Counted from the stretch's first letter, positions 18,216-28,640 are shown. The stretch is 64,000 nucleotides of DNA from Actinomyces viscosus (GCF_900637975.1 NZ_LR134477.1:3100001-3164000); one strand, 5' to 3'. Notes: generated by a model from the sequence alone, not told the origin. Translations and numbers: made by a program.

Positions 18216-19231
18216 GCCGGCTGACGATCGCCATCCCCACCTTCCGGCGCCCCGAGGACCTCGCGCGGGCCGTCGGCGGGGTTCTGACGCAAGCCACTGA
18301 ACAGGTCGCTGAGCAGGCCGCAGAACAGGCCGTCCGGAGGTCCGGCGGCGAGACCGTCTCCGACGTCGAGGTCCTCGTCATCGACAACGACGCGCAGGGC
18401 TCCGGGCGTGAGGCGGCTCTCGCGGCGGCCGCCGATGCCGGGATGCCGGTGCGCACCTCGCCGGACGAGCCGGTGGAGCCCGGGGCGGTGAGCGTGCGCT
18501 ACGTCGTCGAGGAACGCCCCGGGGTGGCGGCCGTGCGCAATCGCGCCCTCGATGAGACCGCCGAGCGCGACCTGCTCGTCTTCATCGACGACGACGAGGA
18601 GCCGGAGCCCGGCTGGCTCGCCGCCCTCGTGGGGCTGTGGGCCTCGACCGGTTGCCAGGCGGTGGCCGGGCCCGTCATCCCGGTCTACGAGGTCGAGCCG
18701 GATCAGTGGGTGCGCCAGGGGGAGTTCTTCGTGCGCAGGACCTGGCCCACCGGGACGGTCCGCCCGGTGGCCGCCTCCAACTGCCTGCTGCTGGACCTGG
18801 GCTTCGTGCGAGGGGCGGGGCTGCGCTTCGACGAGGCCTTCGGCGCCACCGGGGGAGAGGACACGCTCTTCACCCGCCGGCTGACCGCGGCGGGGGGCGT
18901 GATTCGCTGGTGCGATGAGGCGCGCGTGCGTGACCATGTTCCGGCCTCGCGGCTCACCCACCCCTGGATCCTGCGCCGACAGCGGTCTCATGCCGCCACC
19001 TCGGTGCGCGTCGAGCTGGCCCTGGCCGGCGGCGGCGCTCAGCCGGCTATCCGGGCCCGGGCCGCGGCGGGGGGCCTGGTACGGATCGTCGTGGGTGGTC
19101 TGCGGACGGCCGGTGGGACGCTGATCGGCAGTCCGCGGCACGCCGCCAAGGGCGCACGGCTCCTGGCCCGTGGCCGCGGCATCCTGGCCGCCAGCATCGG
19201 CGGCGGCGTCCACCGCGAGTACGACCACTGA
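18212..19231 (+). CDS. Glycosyltransferase family 2 protein, tandem paralogue
   Basis: This 339-residue paralogue of the preceding gene starts MSRLTIAIPTFRRPEDLARA. It has VLVIDNDAQGSG, GVAAVRNRALDE, the metal-binding FIDDDEEPEPGWLAAL and the acceptor-region GATGGEDTLFTRRLT. A Gln/Glu/Ala-rich insertion follows the first helix (about residues 28-48). ATG 18212 overlaps the upstream stop, giving a two-gene operon created by tandem duplication. Divergence of the acceptor half suggests the copies add different sugars or act on different acceptors, which is inference. Confidence 0.8.
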   Translation: MSRLTIAIPTFRRPEDLARAVGGVLTQATEQVAEQAAEQAVRRSGGETVSDVEVLVIDNDAQGSGREAALAAAADAGMPVRTSPDEPVEPGAVSVRYVVEERPGVAAVRNRALDETAERDLLVFIDDDEEPEPGWLAALVGLWASTGCQAVAGPVIPVYEVEPDQWVRQGEFFVRRTWPTGTVRPVAASNCLLLDLGFVRGAGLRFDEAFGATGGEDTLFTRRLTAAGGVIRWCDEARVRDHVPASRLTHPWILRRQRSHAATSVRVELALAGGGAQPAIRARAAAGGLVRIVVGGLRTAGGTLIGSPRHAAKGARLLARGRGILAASIGGGVHREYDH

Positions 19232-19261
19232 GGCTTATCCGCGGGCGGGTGCCATCGACGC

Positions 19262-20632
19262 CTACGGGGACAGAAATTCCGTCCCCGCAGGCGCAGGATG
19301 TCCTCGGCCGAGTTCAGACGGGTCGTCGTCGACTCCCAGCTGGACGGCGTCGCGCAGGGCCGGTTGCAGCACGGCGGCCCCCAGCACGATCGGAAGGTAG
19401 GCGGGCAGCACCGTCCACGGCCCCACGAACACGTTCTGCACCACGGTCAGCGCCGCGAAGAACAGCCAGGGCGTGGCCTTGAGCCTTCCCAGGTCGCGCA
19501 TCATCGCCGCCAGCGCCATCCCGGCGATGAGCAGCAGCAGGAGCGCCCCCGGGATCGAGGCTGCCGCCCACATGTCCATGACTCCCGAGTGCAGCTCGAT
19601 GCGGCCGCCGAACATGAAGTTCTCGACGTAGCCGTTCTCCGGGTCGTAGCCCAGGGCGGCCATGCCCCGCTTGGCCACCCACAGGTCCTCGAAGCGGGGC
19701 TTGACGCCGGCGCCGTACCCCCAGGGGCGGTTGCGGAACAGGGCCCAGGACGCGCCCAGCTCGGGGCGGGCGGACAGCAGCAGGCCCGAGGAGCTCGACG
19801 ACTGGGCGATGGTCCGGTTCTGGGCGTCCTCGCCCAGGGTTCCGGACTCCGAGGCCGCGACGACCCCGGCCATCGCCGTCACCCCGACAACCGCCAGCAC
19901 GATGATCTGCGAGACGGCCAGCCGCCTCGGAGCGGGCACGTGCCACCGCGCCCAGGAGGCCAGGGCCTGCCAGATGACCGTGCCCAGGATGATGGCCAGG
20001 AAGGCGAGGGTGGAGCGGGAGTCGGAGACGAGGAAGATACCGCTGAGCCCCAGCAGGGCGATGATCTGCACGAGTCGACGTCGGTTGGCCACGAGGCTGA
20101 GGATCATGATCGATACCGCCGCGCCGATGCCGAACTTCCACGGGTTGGTGCTGGTCTGGATCAGTGACAGCGAGTCCAGGAACATGCCGAAGCCGACCGC
20201 CAGAGCCGCGCGCCTCGTTCCCAGCCGGCGAGCCCCCCACACGAAGACGGCCACCGCGCACGGCACCGCCAGCAGGCTCAGGGTGGTGACGCGGCGCGCC
20301 CAGGCCTCGACGACGAAGCTGCTCTCAGCCAGCAGGGACATGATATAGGCCGTTCCCGCCGCCAGGATGGACAGCACGAGCAGCAGGGAGAACCGGCGTG
20401 CGTGGCGCACGGCAGTCCAGGTGATGGGGATCGAGGCGAGTGCGACGCAGTCGCCGACGCTCAGCGCGGCGGCCAGCTCGCGGCGCACCCCCATGCAGGC
20501 CAGGAGAACGATGGCGATCGCCATCTCCAGCCTCCGACGCCGGGGATTCGGCTCAGAGCCCGGCTCGAGGTCGGCCTCGGGCGGCGTCTGCGAGCCGGCG
20601 TGGGACGCGGCCGGCGACCAGGGCTGGGCCAC
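19262..20632 (-). CDS. O-antigen ligase/polymerase-like membrane protein (Wzy-type)
   Basis: This 456-residue protein has a hydrophilic start and about ten hydrophobic helices. A long extracytoplasmic loop is located around residues 250-370 and contains NRPWGYGAG, and SDSRSTLAFLAIILG lies before it. This layout is typical of Wzy polymerases and WaaL ligases, which join lipid-linked repeat units outside the membrane. Sequence alone does not separate polymerase from ligase. It lies six bases behind the Wzz-like gene, in one operon, as polymerase and chain-length regulator would be. The C-terminal tail is acidic and polar. Confidence 0.75.
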   Translation of the reverse strand: MAQPWSPAASHAGSQTPPEADLEPGSEPNPRRRRLEMAIAIVLLACMGVRRELAAALSVGDCVALASIPITWTAVRHARRFSLLLVLSILAAGTAYIMSLLAESSFVVEAWARRVTTLSLLAVPCAVAVFVWGARRLGTRRAALAVGFGMFLDSLSLIQTSTNPWKFGIGAAVSIMILSLVANRRRLVQIIALLGLSGIFLVSDSRSTLAFLAIILGTVIWQALASWARWHVPAPRRLAVSQIIVLAVVGVTAMAGVVAASESGTLGEDAQNRTIAQSSSSSGLLLSARPELGASWALFRNRPWGYGAGVKPRFEDLWVAKRGMAALGYDPENGYVENFMFGGRIELHSGVMDMWAAASIPGALLLLLIAGMALAAMMRDLGRLKATPWLFFAALTVVQNVFVGPWTVLPAYLPIVLGAAVLQPALRDAVQLGVDDDPSELGRGHPAPAGTEFLSP

Positions 20633-20638
20633 GGCCGG

Positions 20639-21298
20639 TCAGGAGTCTTCCCGAGACCGCCGACGCCCGATGATGAGCAGCGGGTCCTCGACCTTGTCCT
20701 GGGGGTTCTTCTGGCTCAGGAAGTACAGCAGGATGGCCATGACGGCGCCGGCCGCCAGGCCGATGGCGGCTCCGATGAGTGCGGTGGACACGGCCGACAG
20801 GCTGGAGGGCGAGGTGGGGGTCGTGGGGGAGTCGACCACCTTGAGGGTCGCGGTCGTGTTCCCCGGCTGCCCGGAGTTGGACAGGTCGCGGGCGACCTTG
20901 TCCAGGGCGCTCAGCTCGGCCTCGGCGATCCTGTGGGCGCGTTCGGGCTCGGTGCTGGTGGCCCGGATCTCGACCAGTGTCGTGCCGGTCTTGCTCGTCA
21001 CCGAAACGGACTGGCGCAGCTCCTGCTGGCTGATCCCCGTGGTCTTGGAGACCTCCGCGAAGGTGCTCTCCGAGGTCCCGATCTCCACCAGCGTCGGCAT
21101 GATGGAGGTCAGGTAGTTGAAGGTGTTGGTGGGGTTGGCCTCACTGTTCTCCACGCTCAGGTTCGCGTTGGCCGTGGAGGTGTACTGCGCCGGCGTCAGC
21201 AGGCCGAAGACAAGGCCGATGATCATGCCCAGCACAACGTGCATGATCACAAGGACTGCGTTCTTGCGCAGCGCGACGATGAGGGTTTCCGGGTCCAT
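20639..21298 (-). CDS. Wzz-like chain-length determinant (capsular polysaccharide co-polymerase)
   Basis: This 219-residue protein has two membrane segments (about residues 17-37 and 175-195) flanking a roughly 135-residue extracytoplasmic domain. That is the polysaccharide co-polymerase topology. The second helix is preceded by a Pro/Ser-rich stretch (SPTTPTSPSS), as in Wzz and YveK proteins. No C-terminal Walker-type tyrosine kinase is attached, and none is encoded next to it. ATG 21298 is the start. Its role is probably to set polymer length for the adjacent Wzy-like protein. A related but much longer protein is encoded at 28819-30837. Confidence 0.8.
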   Translation of the reverse strand: MDPETLIVALRKNAVLVIMHVVLGMIIGLVFGLLTPAQYTSTANANLSVENSEANPTNTFNYLTSIMPTLVEIGTSESTFAEVSKTTGISQQELRQSVSVTSKTGTTLVEIRATSTEPERAHRIAEAELSALDKVARDLSNSGQPGNTTATLKVVDSPTTPTSPSSLSAVSTALIGAAIGLAAGAVMAILLYFLSQKNPQDKVEDPLLIIGRRRSREDS

Positions 21299-21359
21299 GG
21301 GTTCCGTTTCGGTGATTGCGGGAGCAACAGAATAGCGCGCTCATCAGCACGCGAACCGG

Positions 21360-21402
21360 GCGCGAGAAGTGAATCACCCCGTTCCCGGGCACTTCTCAGC
21401 GC
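21360..21402 (-). terminator. Hairpin after the TetR gene
   Basis: Arms GCGCGAGAAGTG (21360-21371) and CACTTCTCAGCGC (21390-21402) pair with one bulged base around an 18-base loop. It lies downstream of the minus-strand acyltransferase-TetR operon and upstream of the Wzz-like gene, so termination of that operon is likely. The rest of 21299-21576 shows nothing else clear. Confidence 0.5.
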
Positions 21403-21576
21403 CTACTAGGGCTCGATGCTCGTGGATTGCTGGCACTCGCAAGGCGGCCGACCGGCCGGGGAGTGATGAACCTGACGGCCTTCCGTCCGGTGGGGATGTG
21501 CGGCGTGACGGCACTGGCCGGTACTGGCCGGCACGTGCTGGTGCTGAGTGGTTCTGGTCGGTCACGAGCGCCTCGC

Positions 21577-22380
<804 letters not shown>

Positions 22381-22384
22381 GGCC

Positions 22385-23605
22385 TTACTCCTCCCCGACT
22401 GGTCCGACCCGACGGCGTTCGGACCACTGGGCGAAGCGCGCCGAGGCCAGGGCGCCGGTCCGACGCGCCAGCCGGTGGCTGGGGGCCTCGATGTAGCACT
22501 GGAAGAGCCAGGTCAGCGGCGCCGAGACCAGCGGGGCCAGAACCAGCAGCCACCACGGTGAGATCGACTGCGTCAGCAGCCGCAGGGAGACCACCACCGG
22601 CTCGTGCACCAGGTAGAGGGAGAAGGACATGAGCCCCAGGTACTGCACCGTGCGCGAACGCAGCAGGCCGCGCAGCGCCCCGGCTCGCACCACGAGGTGA
22701 ACCAGGCAGGCGGCTGCCGCCAGGGTGACCGCGTTGGCGACGCGCTGGGCCGTGTGGCTCTCCATTCCCGGCCACCAGGCCAGGGTGATGAGCAGCAGAC
22801 AGACCAGGGCCTGAACCGTCGCCCAGGGGCGGACCCTGTCCGGGACGGGGGCGGGGGCATGCCCCCAGGCCCAGCCCATGACCGCGCCGATGGTGAACAC
22901 CGGTAGGTAGCTGCCCGAGCCGGGGCTCGCTGTGATGACCGGCACGGCCAGGGCGGACACCACCGGCAGCCATGAGATCCGCCACCGAGCGCACAGGGCC
23001 ACCCCGAGGATCGTCAGGGGCAGCACGAAGGAGAAGATCGCCTCGGCGTGCAGCGACCACAGGACCGTGTTGCGGTAGGCGTGCTTGGGGATGAGCAGGT
23101 ACTCCATGAGTATCTGCCGTGCGCTCAGTCCCGTGGGGTGGGTGACGGTCATCCAGTGCCCCAGCGCCGGATCGGTCGAGCGTGGTACGAGCAGCATCGC
23201 GATAACCGCGAAGGTGGTGGAGGCCGCCGCCGGCAGCCACAGGCGCACGAAGCGCCGGGGGGCGTAGTCGACCCAGTCGAAGCGTCGGCCCTGGGCGTGG
23301 CGTCGAGCCACCGGGTAGGTCAGGGCCACGCCGGACAGGACGAAGAAGATGAGAACGGCCTCGTGACCGGCCCACAGCAGGTGGAGCGGACTCTGGGTCA
23401 GGATCCGGTTGAAGGTCCCGGTGGGGACGACGCCGGGACGGGCGCCGACCTCCGCCAGGGCCGGCACGGTCTCCAGGACGTGGTGGATGAGCACGACGAC
23501 GGCGGCCAGTCCGCGCAGCCCGTCGAGCTCGACGAGCCGCACGGCCGCCGGCTTGCGAGAGGAAAGAGGGAGGGAGGCGGGGGAGCTGGAGGGGGAACTG
23601 GACAT
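22385..23605 (-). CDS. Acyltransferase family 3 membrane protein (OafA-like)
   Basis: This 406-residue integral membrane protein has about ten hydrophobic helices. Its N-terminus, VELDGLRGLAAVVVLIHH, contains the acyltransferase-3 RGLAA segment and the catalytic-type histidine. A later FFVLSGVALTYP matches the FFxxSG motif. Such proteins transfer acetyl or other acyl groups to glycans, so O-acetylation of the surface polysaccharide is the natural guess. ATG 23605 is chosen because residues upstream are low-complexity without family features. It is the first gene of an operon with the TetR regulator. Specificity is not determined. Confidence 0.85.
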   Translation of the reverse strand: MSSSPSSSPASLPLSSRKPAAVRLVELDGLRGLAAVVVLIHHVLETVPALAEVGARPGVVPTGTFNRILTQSPLHLLWAGHEAVLIFFVLSGVALTYPVARRHAQGRRFDWVDYAPRRFVRLWLPAAASTTFAVIAMLLVPRSTDPALGHWMTVTHPTGLSARQILMEYLLIPKHAYRNTVLWSLHAEAIFSFVLPLTILGVALCARWRISWLPVVSALAVPVITASPGSGSYLPVFTIGAVMGWAWGHAPAPVPDRVRPWATVQALVCLLLITLAWWPGMESHTAQRVANAVTLAAAACLVHLVVRAGALRGLLRSRTVQYLGLMSFSLYLVHEPVVVSLRLLTQSISPWWLLVLAPLVSAPLTWLFQCYIEAPSHRLARRTGALASARFAQWSERRRVGPVGEE

Positions 23606-23857
23606 GGGCCCATCCTGCCCTGTTGACCCGGCCGGCCGTGAAGTCCTGCGAGTGTGGCATCGATCCGACCGACTCTCCGCCGACACGGGGCTGGCCTAGG
23701 CCGGCACGGCAATGAGCTGAGCCGAGCCGGCTGGAGGCGGCCTGGGGCGCGGCGGTCTGGACTGGACGGTGTCGAAGGTGCCGAGGGCCATCGGGACGTG
23801 AGAGACTGTCCCGGCGTCGCGCCCCAGGCCACCCGGTCGGAGGACGGGACGTGCCTT

Positions 23858-23929
23858 TCCGCCCTGGTGTAGCGGCAGCACGCAGGCCTTTGGAGCCTTG
23901 AGGCCCGGGTTCGAATCCTGGGGGCGGAG
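23858..23929 (+). tRNA. tRNA-Gln (anticodon TTG)
   Basis: A 72-base cloverleaf folds here. The acceptor stem pairs TCCGCCC with GGGCGGA. The anticodon loop CTTTGGA places TTG at positions 34-36, reading CAA codons. The T arm has the TTCGAAT loop and a five-pair stem with one G-U. CCA is not encoded. The 250 bases before it (23606-23857) show no gene. Confidence 0.93.
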
Positions 23930-24128
23930 CGGCGTACTGTTCCGTAGTACTCACGGCGTTCGGGTTGTCTCGTTCTCGCACCCATCAGCGGCCCACCGGC
24001 CGCCTGCGGGATGAGCGCCGACTCGTCCGTCCATCCGTACCTGATCAGAAACCGTTGGAGTCCGCCCCCGTCCGGTCGCCGGCCGGATCCGTGGGGAGCC
24101 CGGGCACGACCCTGTGAGAAGAGGACAC

Positions 24129-25121
24129 GTGACCCTCACCGCACCCGCCGCCGTCATCGTCATGGCCGCAGGCAAGGGAACTCGTATGCGATCGGTCACC
24201 CCCAAGGTCCTGCACCGGATCGGCGGTCGCAGCCTTGTGGACCACGCCGTCACCGCCGCCAGGGGGCTCAAGCCCCGCCACCTCGTCGTCGTCGTGCGCC
24301 ACGAGCGCGACGCCGTCGTCGCCCACCTCGCCGAGGTCGCCCCCGACGCCGTCCCCGCCGACCAGGACGAGGTCCCCGGAACCGGACGGGCCGTGGCCTG
24401 TGGGCTGGCCTCCCTGCCCGAGGAGCTGACAGGGCCCGTCGTCGTCACCAGTGGGGACGTCCCCCTCCTTGACACCGCCACCCTCCAGGCCCTGCTGGCC
24501 CAGCACGCCGAGCGCGGCGACGCCGTCACCCTGCTGACCACCGAGCTCGACGACCCCAGCGGCTACGGGCGCATCGTGCGCGAGGCCGACGGCACCGTCT
24601 CGGCCATCGTCGAGCAGCGCGACGCCACCGAGGCCCAGCGCGCCATCCGGGAGATCAACGCTGGCGTCTACGTCTTCGACGCCGCCCACCTGCGCACCGC
24701 CCTGGCCACCCTGGGCACGGACAACGACCAGGGCGAGGTCTACCTCACCGACGTCGTTGCCCACGCCCACCGCTCGGGCCTGTCCACCAGCGCGCTCGTC
24801 GTCACCGACCACTGGCTCGTCGAGGGCTGCAACGACCGCGCCCAGCTCGCCGAGCTCGGCGCCGAGCTCAACCGCCGGGTCCTGCGCGACTGGATGGCCC
24901 AGGGCGTCGGCGTCGTCGACCCGTCCTCCACCTGGGTGGACGTCACCGCCGAGCTCGCCCAGGACGTCACCCTTGAGCAGGGCGTCCTCGTACGCGGCAC
25001 CACCCGGATCGGCCAGGGCGCCCGCGTGGGCGCCTACTCGATCCTCACCGACGCCATCATCCCGGCCGGCTGCGTCGTCGCCCCCCTCAGCCAGCTCGAC
25101 GCCGACGGCGCTCAGGGCTGA
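24129..25121 (+). CDS. glmU: GlmU-type UDP-GlcNAc pyrophosphorylase lacking most of the acetyltransferase domain
   Basis: The first 230 residues form a complete uridylyltransferase domain: VMAAGKGTRMRSVTPKVLH for the UTP loop, the PGTGRAVACGL block, and the EINAGVYVFD and GEVYLTDVV blocks. GlmU proteins normally reach about 450-480 residues, with a left-handed beta-helix acetyltransferase. Here the protein stops at 330 residues after only a few hexapeptide turns (TLEQGVLVRGTTRIGQGARVG) and lacks the catalytic acetyltransferase section. Bases after the stop do not encode the missing part in any frame. It probably makes UDP-GlcNAc only, with acetylation done elsewhere. GTG 24129 is the start. 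It precedes prs, a common GlmU neighbour. Confidence 0.8.
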   Translation: MTLTAPAAVIVMAAGKGTRMRSVTPKVLHRIGGRSLVDHAVTAARGLKPRHLVVVVRHERDAVVAHLAEVAPDAVPADQDEVPGTGRAVACGLASLPEELTGPVVVTSGDVPLLDTATLQALLAQHAERGDAVTLLTTELDDPSGYGRIVREADGTVSAIVEQRDATEAQRAIREINAGVYVFDAAHLRTALATLGTDNDQGEVYLTDVVAHAHRSGLSTSALVVTDHWLVEGCNDRAQLAELGAELNRRVLRDWMAQGVGVVDPSSTWVDVTAELAQDVTLEQGVLVRGTTRIGQGARVGAYSILTDAIIPAGCVVAPLSQLDADGAQG

Positions 25122-25231
25122 CGCATGAAGGCACCGGACCGTCGGTCCCGGCTGGGTCAGCTGCCTGCCTCCACCTCTTCCTCCAACAGTCACACCGAGG
25201 GCCGCACCGGCCGTGAGAAGGGAACCACGTC

Positions 25232-26224
25232 ATGACGGGCATCATCACCAAGGGCGAGAAACGGTTGGTCGTCGTCTCCGGGCGCGCTCACCCCGAGCTC
25301 GCCGAGGATGTGGCCAGCGAGCTCGGCACCGAGGTGCTGTCCTCCACGGCCTACGACTTTGCCAACGGGGAGACCTACGTCCGCTTCAACGAGTCGGTGC
25401 GCGGCTGCGACGTGTTCGTCGTCCAGTCCCACGGCGACCGCGTCAACGACTGGCTCATGGAGCAGCTCATCATGGTCGACGCCCTCAAGCGAGCCTCCGC
25501 CAAGCGCATCACCGTGGTGGCCCCCTTCTTTCCCTACGCCCGGCAGGACAAGAAGCACCTGGGGCGTGAGCCGATCAGCGCCCGCCTCGTGGCGGACCTC
25601 TACAAGACCGCCGGCGCCGACCGCCTCATGAGCGTGGACCTGCACACCTCCCAGGAGCAGGGCTTCTTCGACGGCCCCTGGGACCACCTGTGGGCCCAGC
25701 CGGTGCTCGTCGACTACGTGCGCACCCGCATCGACCCCGCCAACGCCGCGGTGGTCTCCCCCGACGCCGGCCGCATCCGGGTGGCCGAGCGCTGGGCCAA
25801 CCAGCTCGGCGGCACACCGCTGGCCTTCGTCCACAAGACCCGTGACGTCACCCGCCCCAACGAGTCCGTGGCCAACCGCGTCGTCGGTGACGTCGAGGGG
25901 CGCACCTGCGTCCTGGTCGACGACATGATCGACACCGGCGGCACGATCGCCAAGGCCGTCCAGGTGCTCTTGGACTCCGGGGCCAAGGACGTCATCGTCG
26001 CTGCGACCCACGGAGTGCTCTCCGGGCCGGCTGTGGACCGGCTGTCCACCTGCGGCGCACGCGAGGTCATTGTCACCGACACCCTGCCGATCCCCGCCGG
26101 CAAGCGCTTCGAGCAGCTGACGGTCCTGCCGATCGCGCCGCTGCTGGCGCGGGCCATCAAGGCCGTCTTTGACGACGGATCGGTCGCCTCGCTCTTCGAC
26201 ACCGTCGGCGTCTCCGGCGCCTGA
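25232..26224 (+). CDS. prs: Ribose-phosphate pyrophosphokinase
   Basis: This 330-residue enzyme transfers pyrophosphate from ATP to ribose-5-phosphate, making PRPP for nucleotide, histidine and tryptophan synthesis. Diagnostic blocks are FANGETYVRFNESVRG, FPYARQDKKH, the metal- and ATP-binding SVDLHTSQEQGFF, and the PRPP loop VLVDDMIDTGGTIAKA. Length is normal. ATG 25232 has GAGAAGGGA upstream. It lies 110 bases after glmU on the same strand, the conserved order seen in many bacteria, and is probably co-transcribed. Confidence 0.95.
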   Translation: MTGIITKGEKRLVVVSGRAHPELAEDVASELGTEVLSSTAYDFANGETYVRFNESVRGCDVFVVQSHGDRVNDWLMEQLIMVDALKRASAKRITVVAPFFPYARQDKKHLGREPISARLVADLYKTAGADRLMSVDLHTSQEQGFFDGPWDHLWAQPVLVDYVRTRIDPANAAVVSPDAGRIRVAERWANQLGGTPLAFVHKTRDVTRPNESVANRVVGDVEGRTCVLVDDMIDTGGTIAKAVQVLLDSGAKDVIVAATHGVLSGPAVDRLSTCGAREVIVTDTLPIPAGKRFEQLTVLPIAPLLARAIKAVFDDGSVASLFDTVGVSGA

Positions 26225-26699
26225 GGCTGGCGCGTTGTGCCGGCCTCAGATCGGCGTCACACCGGCGCCGATTCTGTGCTCGCCTGCGCTTACCCCACTG
26301 CGCACTGCTGCGCCTCTGCCCGCGCCGGGTCCCGTCCTCGGGCCCGGCGAAGGCTTTTGCGCGGGCAGTCACGGCTAGTCCTGACCTGGATGGGCAGTCG
26401 GTGCCAGTCGTGGGTAGGGCTGGCCATGACGGTGAGCCGGCTCCCCGCGCTCAAGTGATTTGACCAACTAGATAACTATTTCATTGCGATCCGACCGTGC
26501 GGTTGAGTAACGTGAGGCCGTCATCAATGCGTGTCCTGCTGGTGCGGGGCGTATTCTCCCGAGGCAATGCGCCCTACTGGTTAAATTGAATGTCGCCACG
26601 GACACTCCAATGGCGGTGTGTTGCGTGCGTCCCCGTTGAGCTCGCCGATGTCCCATCGTCCTGAGTGCTCATTGACAGTCATATCTCCCGGAGGTTCCT
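26225..26699. other. 475-base intergenic region before propeller 3
   Basis: A short hairpin (26250-26256 with 26266-26272, ATCGGCG/CGCCGAT) followed by a T-containing stretch may terminate prs. From about 26455 to 26600 the sequence becomes AT-rich and probably contains the promoter for propeller 3. No credible gene was seen. Confidence 0.5.
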
Positions 26700-28640
26700 A
26701 TGCGCCGCCGTTCCAGCGCTCCTCGTCTCCTCATCGTCTTCCTCCTTCCGTTCCTGCTCGCCTCCATGGTCGTCCTCACTCCCGTCGCTCCGGTGGCGTC
26801 GGCGTCGGAGGAGGCAGAGGCCGGCTCCGAGGCCGACGCAGGCGGAAGTGACAAGGGTGACGGCGCGGAGGATTCCGGGAGCAACGGAGGCGACGCCGGC
26901 GATCAGGCCTCCGACCCCACCGGCCAGTCGCCTCAGGAGCCCCCCTACACGGCCGCGCCCCTGCCCACGGCCCAGATCGACGGCGTCGCCTGGGGGCAGC
27001 TCGTCGTCGGTGAGGTGGTCTACGTCGTCGGCAGCTTCCAGAACGCTCGGCCGGCCGGGGCGCCCAAAGGGCAGCAGGAGGTTCCGCGCTCCAACATCCT
27101 GGCCTACGACATCAACACCGGGGAGCTCATCGAGGACTTCGCCCCCACCCTCAACGGTGCGGGACGGAGTCTGTCCGTGTCCCAGGACGGCAAGACCCTC
27201 TACGTCGCCGGTGAGTTCGACAAGGTCAACGACGAGTGGCACAGCCGCCTGGCCGCCTTCGACATCTCACAGGGCCACGGGACGCTCATCTCCTCCTTTC
27301 GCCCCGTGTTCAGCACGACCGTCAAGGACATCGCGGTTGCCGGGGACACCCTCTACGTCGGGGGTTACTTCACCACGGTGAACGGCCAGCAGCGGGGGCG
27401 TCTGGCTGCGCTCAAGGCATCCACCGGCGAGCTCACAGACTGGGCCCCCTCGGCGGAGGGACCCAACGCTCAGGTCTACGCGATCGAGGTCTCGCCGGAC
27501 CACTCCAAGGTGGTCATCGGCGGCTCCTTCTCCTCGGTCAACGGCTCGAGCCAGCCGGGTTACGGGCTGGCTCTCCTGGACGCCTCAAACGGTGAGCTGC
27601 TGCCTATGGCTGTCAACGACACCGTGCGCACGGCCGGGGAGCACGCCGCCATCTTCGATATCGCCGTGGATGACACCGGCTTCTACGGCACGGCCTACTC
27701 CTCCGTCGGGCGCCTGGACGAGGCTAACCTTGAGGGAAGCTTCAAGGCCGACTGGAACGGCGATCTCGTCTGGCTCGAGCCCTGCCACGGTGACACCTAC
27801 GGGATCGCCCCCACCAAGAAGATGGTCTATACGGTCGGACACGCCCACTCCTGCGAGACCATCTACGGCTTCCCCAACATGCCCGAGGTGCGCAAGGACG
27901 GCCCCCACCCCCTGTACGTGCGGGCCATGGCCTTCACCAACAGTCCCGACATCACTATCCGTTCCCAGGGGGTGGTCGACGGCTACCAGGACTGGTCGAC
28001 CTCGGGCTACAAGAGCCCCATGATCGTCGGCTGGTACCCGGATCTGGAGGCGGGCAAGGTCACCGGCATGTCTCAGGCCGCGTACAAGGTGGACGTCACC
28101 GACAAGTACGTCCTCATGGTGGGTGAGTTCATCGAGGCTGCCGGCAAGGGCCAGCAGGGGGTCGTGCGCTACCCCCGACGCGAGAGGCAGCGCACGCAGC
28201 CGCCCGAGGGCAAGGCCGAGACTCTGGCCGCCAAGGCCGAGGTGACGACGTCGGGCTCGGTCAAGGTCTCCTTCACCGCCACGTGGGACCGTGACGATCC
28301 GATCCTGACCTACAGCCTCTACCGGGATGACGAGACCGAACCGGTGGCCACCGAGAAGATCGGTGACACCCGCTGGGCGCTGGAGACCCACGGCCTGGAG
28401 GACACCGGCTGCCCGGCCGGTGAGCACACCTACCGCCTTGTGGTCTCCGACCCCAGCGGCAACACGATCACCGCCCAGACCTCGAGCGTCAAGGTCTCCA
28501 AGGACGCGAGGAACGCTCAGGCTGCGGACGACGCGGACAAGAAGGCGGGCCGGGACGACGACAACCAGGGCGACAACGCCGAGCGGGCCAACAAGCAGGC
28601 CAAGGAGCAGGCCATGGAGAAGAAGTCCGAGGGGCGGTGA
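26700..28640 (+). CDS. Secreted beta-propeller plus FN3 protein (propeller 3)
   Basis: This 646-residue exported protein begins MRRRSSAPRLLIVFLLPFLL, with a signal peptide of about 36 residues. An acidic Gly/Ser/Asp linker (to about residue 80) leads to a delta-60-type propeller (about 85-490) sharing LPTAQIDGVAWGQLVVG and FQNARPAGAPKGQ with propellers 1 and 2. A fibronectin-III-like domain follows (about 505-600, VSFTATWDRDDPILTYSLYR). It ends in a charged Lys/Glu/Asp tail with no anchor. The FN3 domain is clearly similar to that of propeller 2. It sits upstream of the second Wzz-like and Wzy-like pair. A surface role with polysaccharide is inferred; no activity is known. Confidence 0.75.
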   Translation: MRRRSSAPRLLIVFLLPFLLASMVVLTPVAPVASASEEAEAGSEADAGGSDKGDGAEDSGSNGGDAGDQASDPTGQSPQEPPYTAAPLPTAQIDGVAWGQLVVGEVVYVVGSFQNARPAGAPKGQQEVPRSNILAYDINTGELIEDFAPTLNGAGRSLSVSQDGKTLYVAGEFDKVNDEWHSRLAAFDISQGHGTLISSFRPVFSTTVKDIAVAGDTLYVGGYFTTVNGQQRGRLAALKASTGELTDWAPSAEGPNAQVYAIEVSPDHSKVVIGGSFSSVNGSSQPGYGLALLDASNGELLPMAVNDTVRTAGEHAAIFDIAVDDTGFYGTAYSSVGRLDEANLEGSFKADWNGDLVWLEPCHGDTYGIAPTKKMVYTVGHAHSCETIYGFPNMPEVRKDGPHPLYVRAMAFTNSPDITIRSQGVVDGYQDWSTSGYKSPMIVGWYPDLEAGKVTGMSQAAYKVDVTDKYVLMVGEFIEAAGKGQQGVVRYPRRERQRTQPPEGKAETLAAKAEVTTSGSVKVSFTATWDRDDPILTYSLYRDDETEPVATEKIGDTRWALETHGLEDTGCPAGEHTYRLVVSDPSGNTITAQTSSVKVSKDARNAQAADDADKKAGRDDDNQGDNAERANKQAKEQAMEKKSEGR

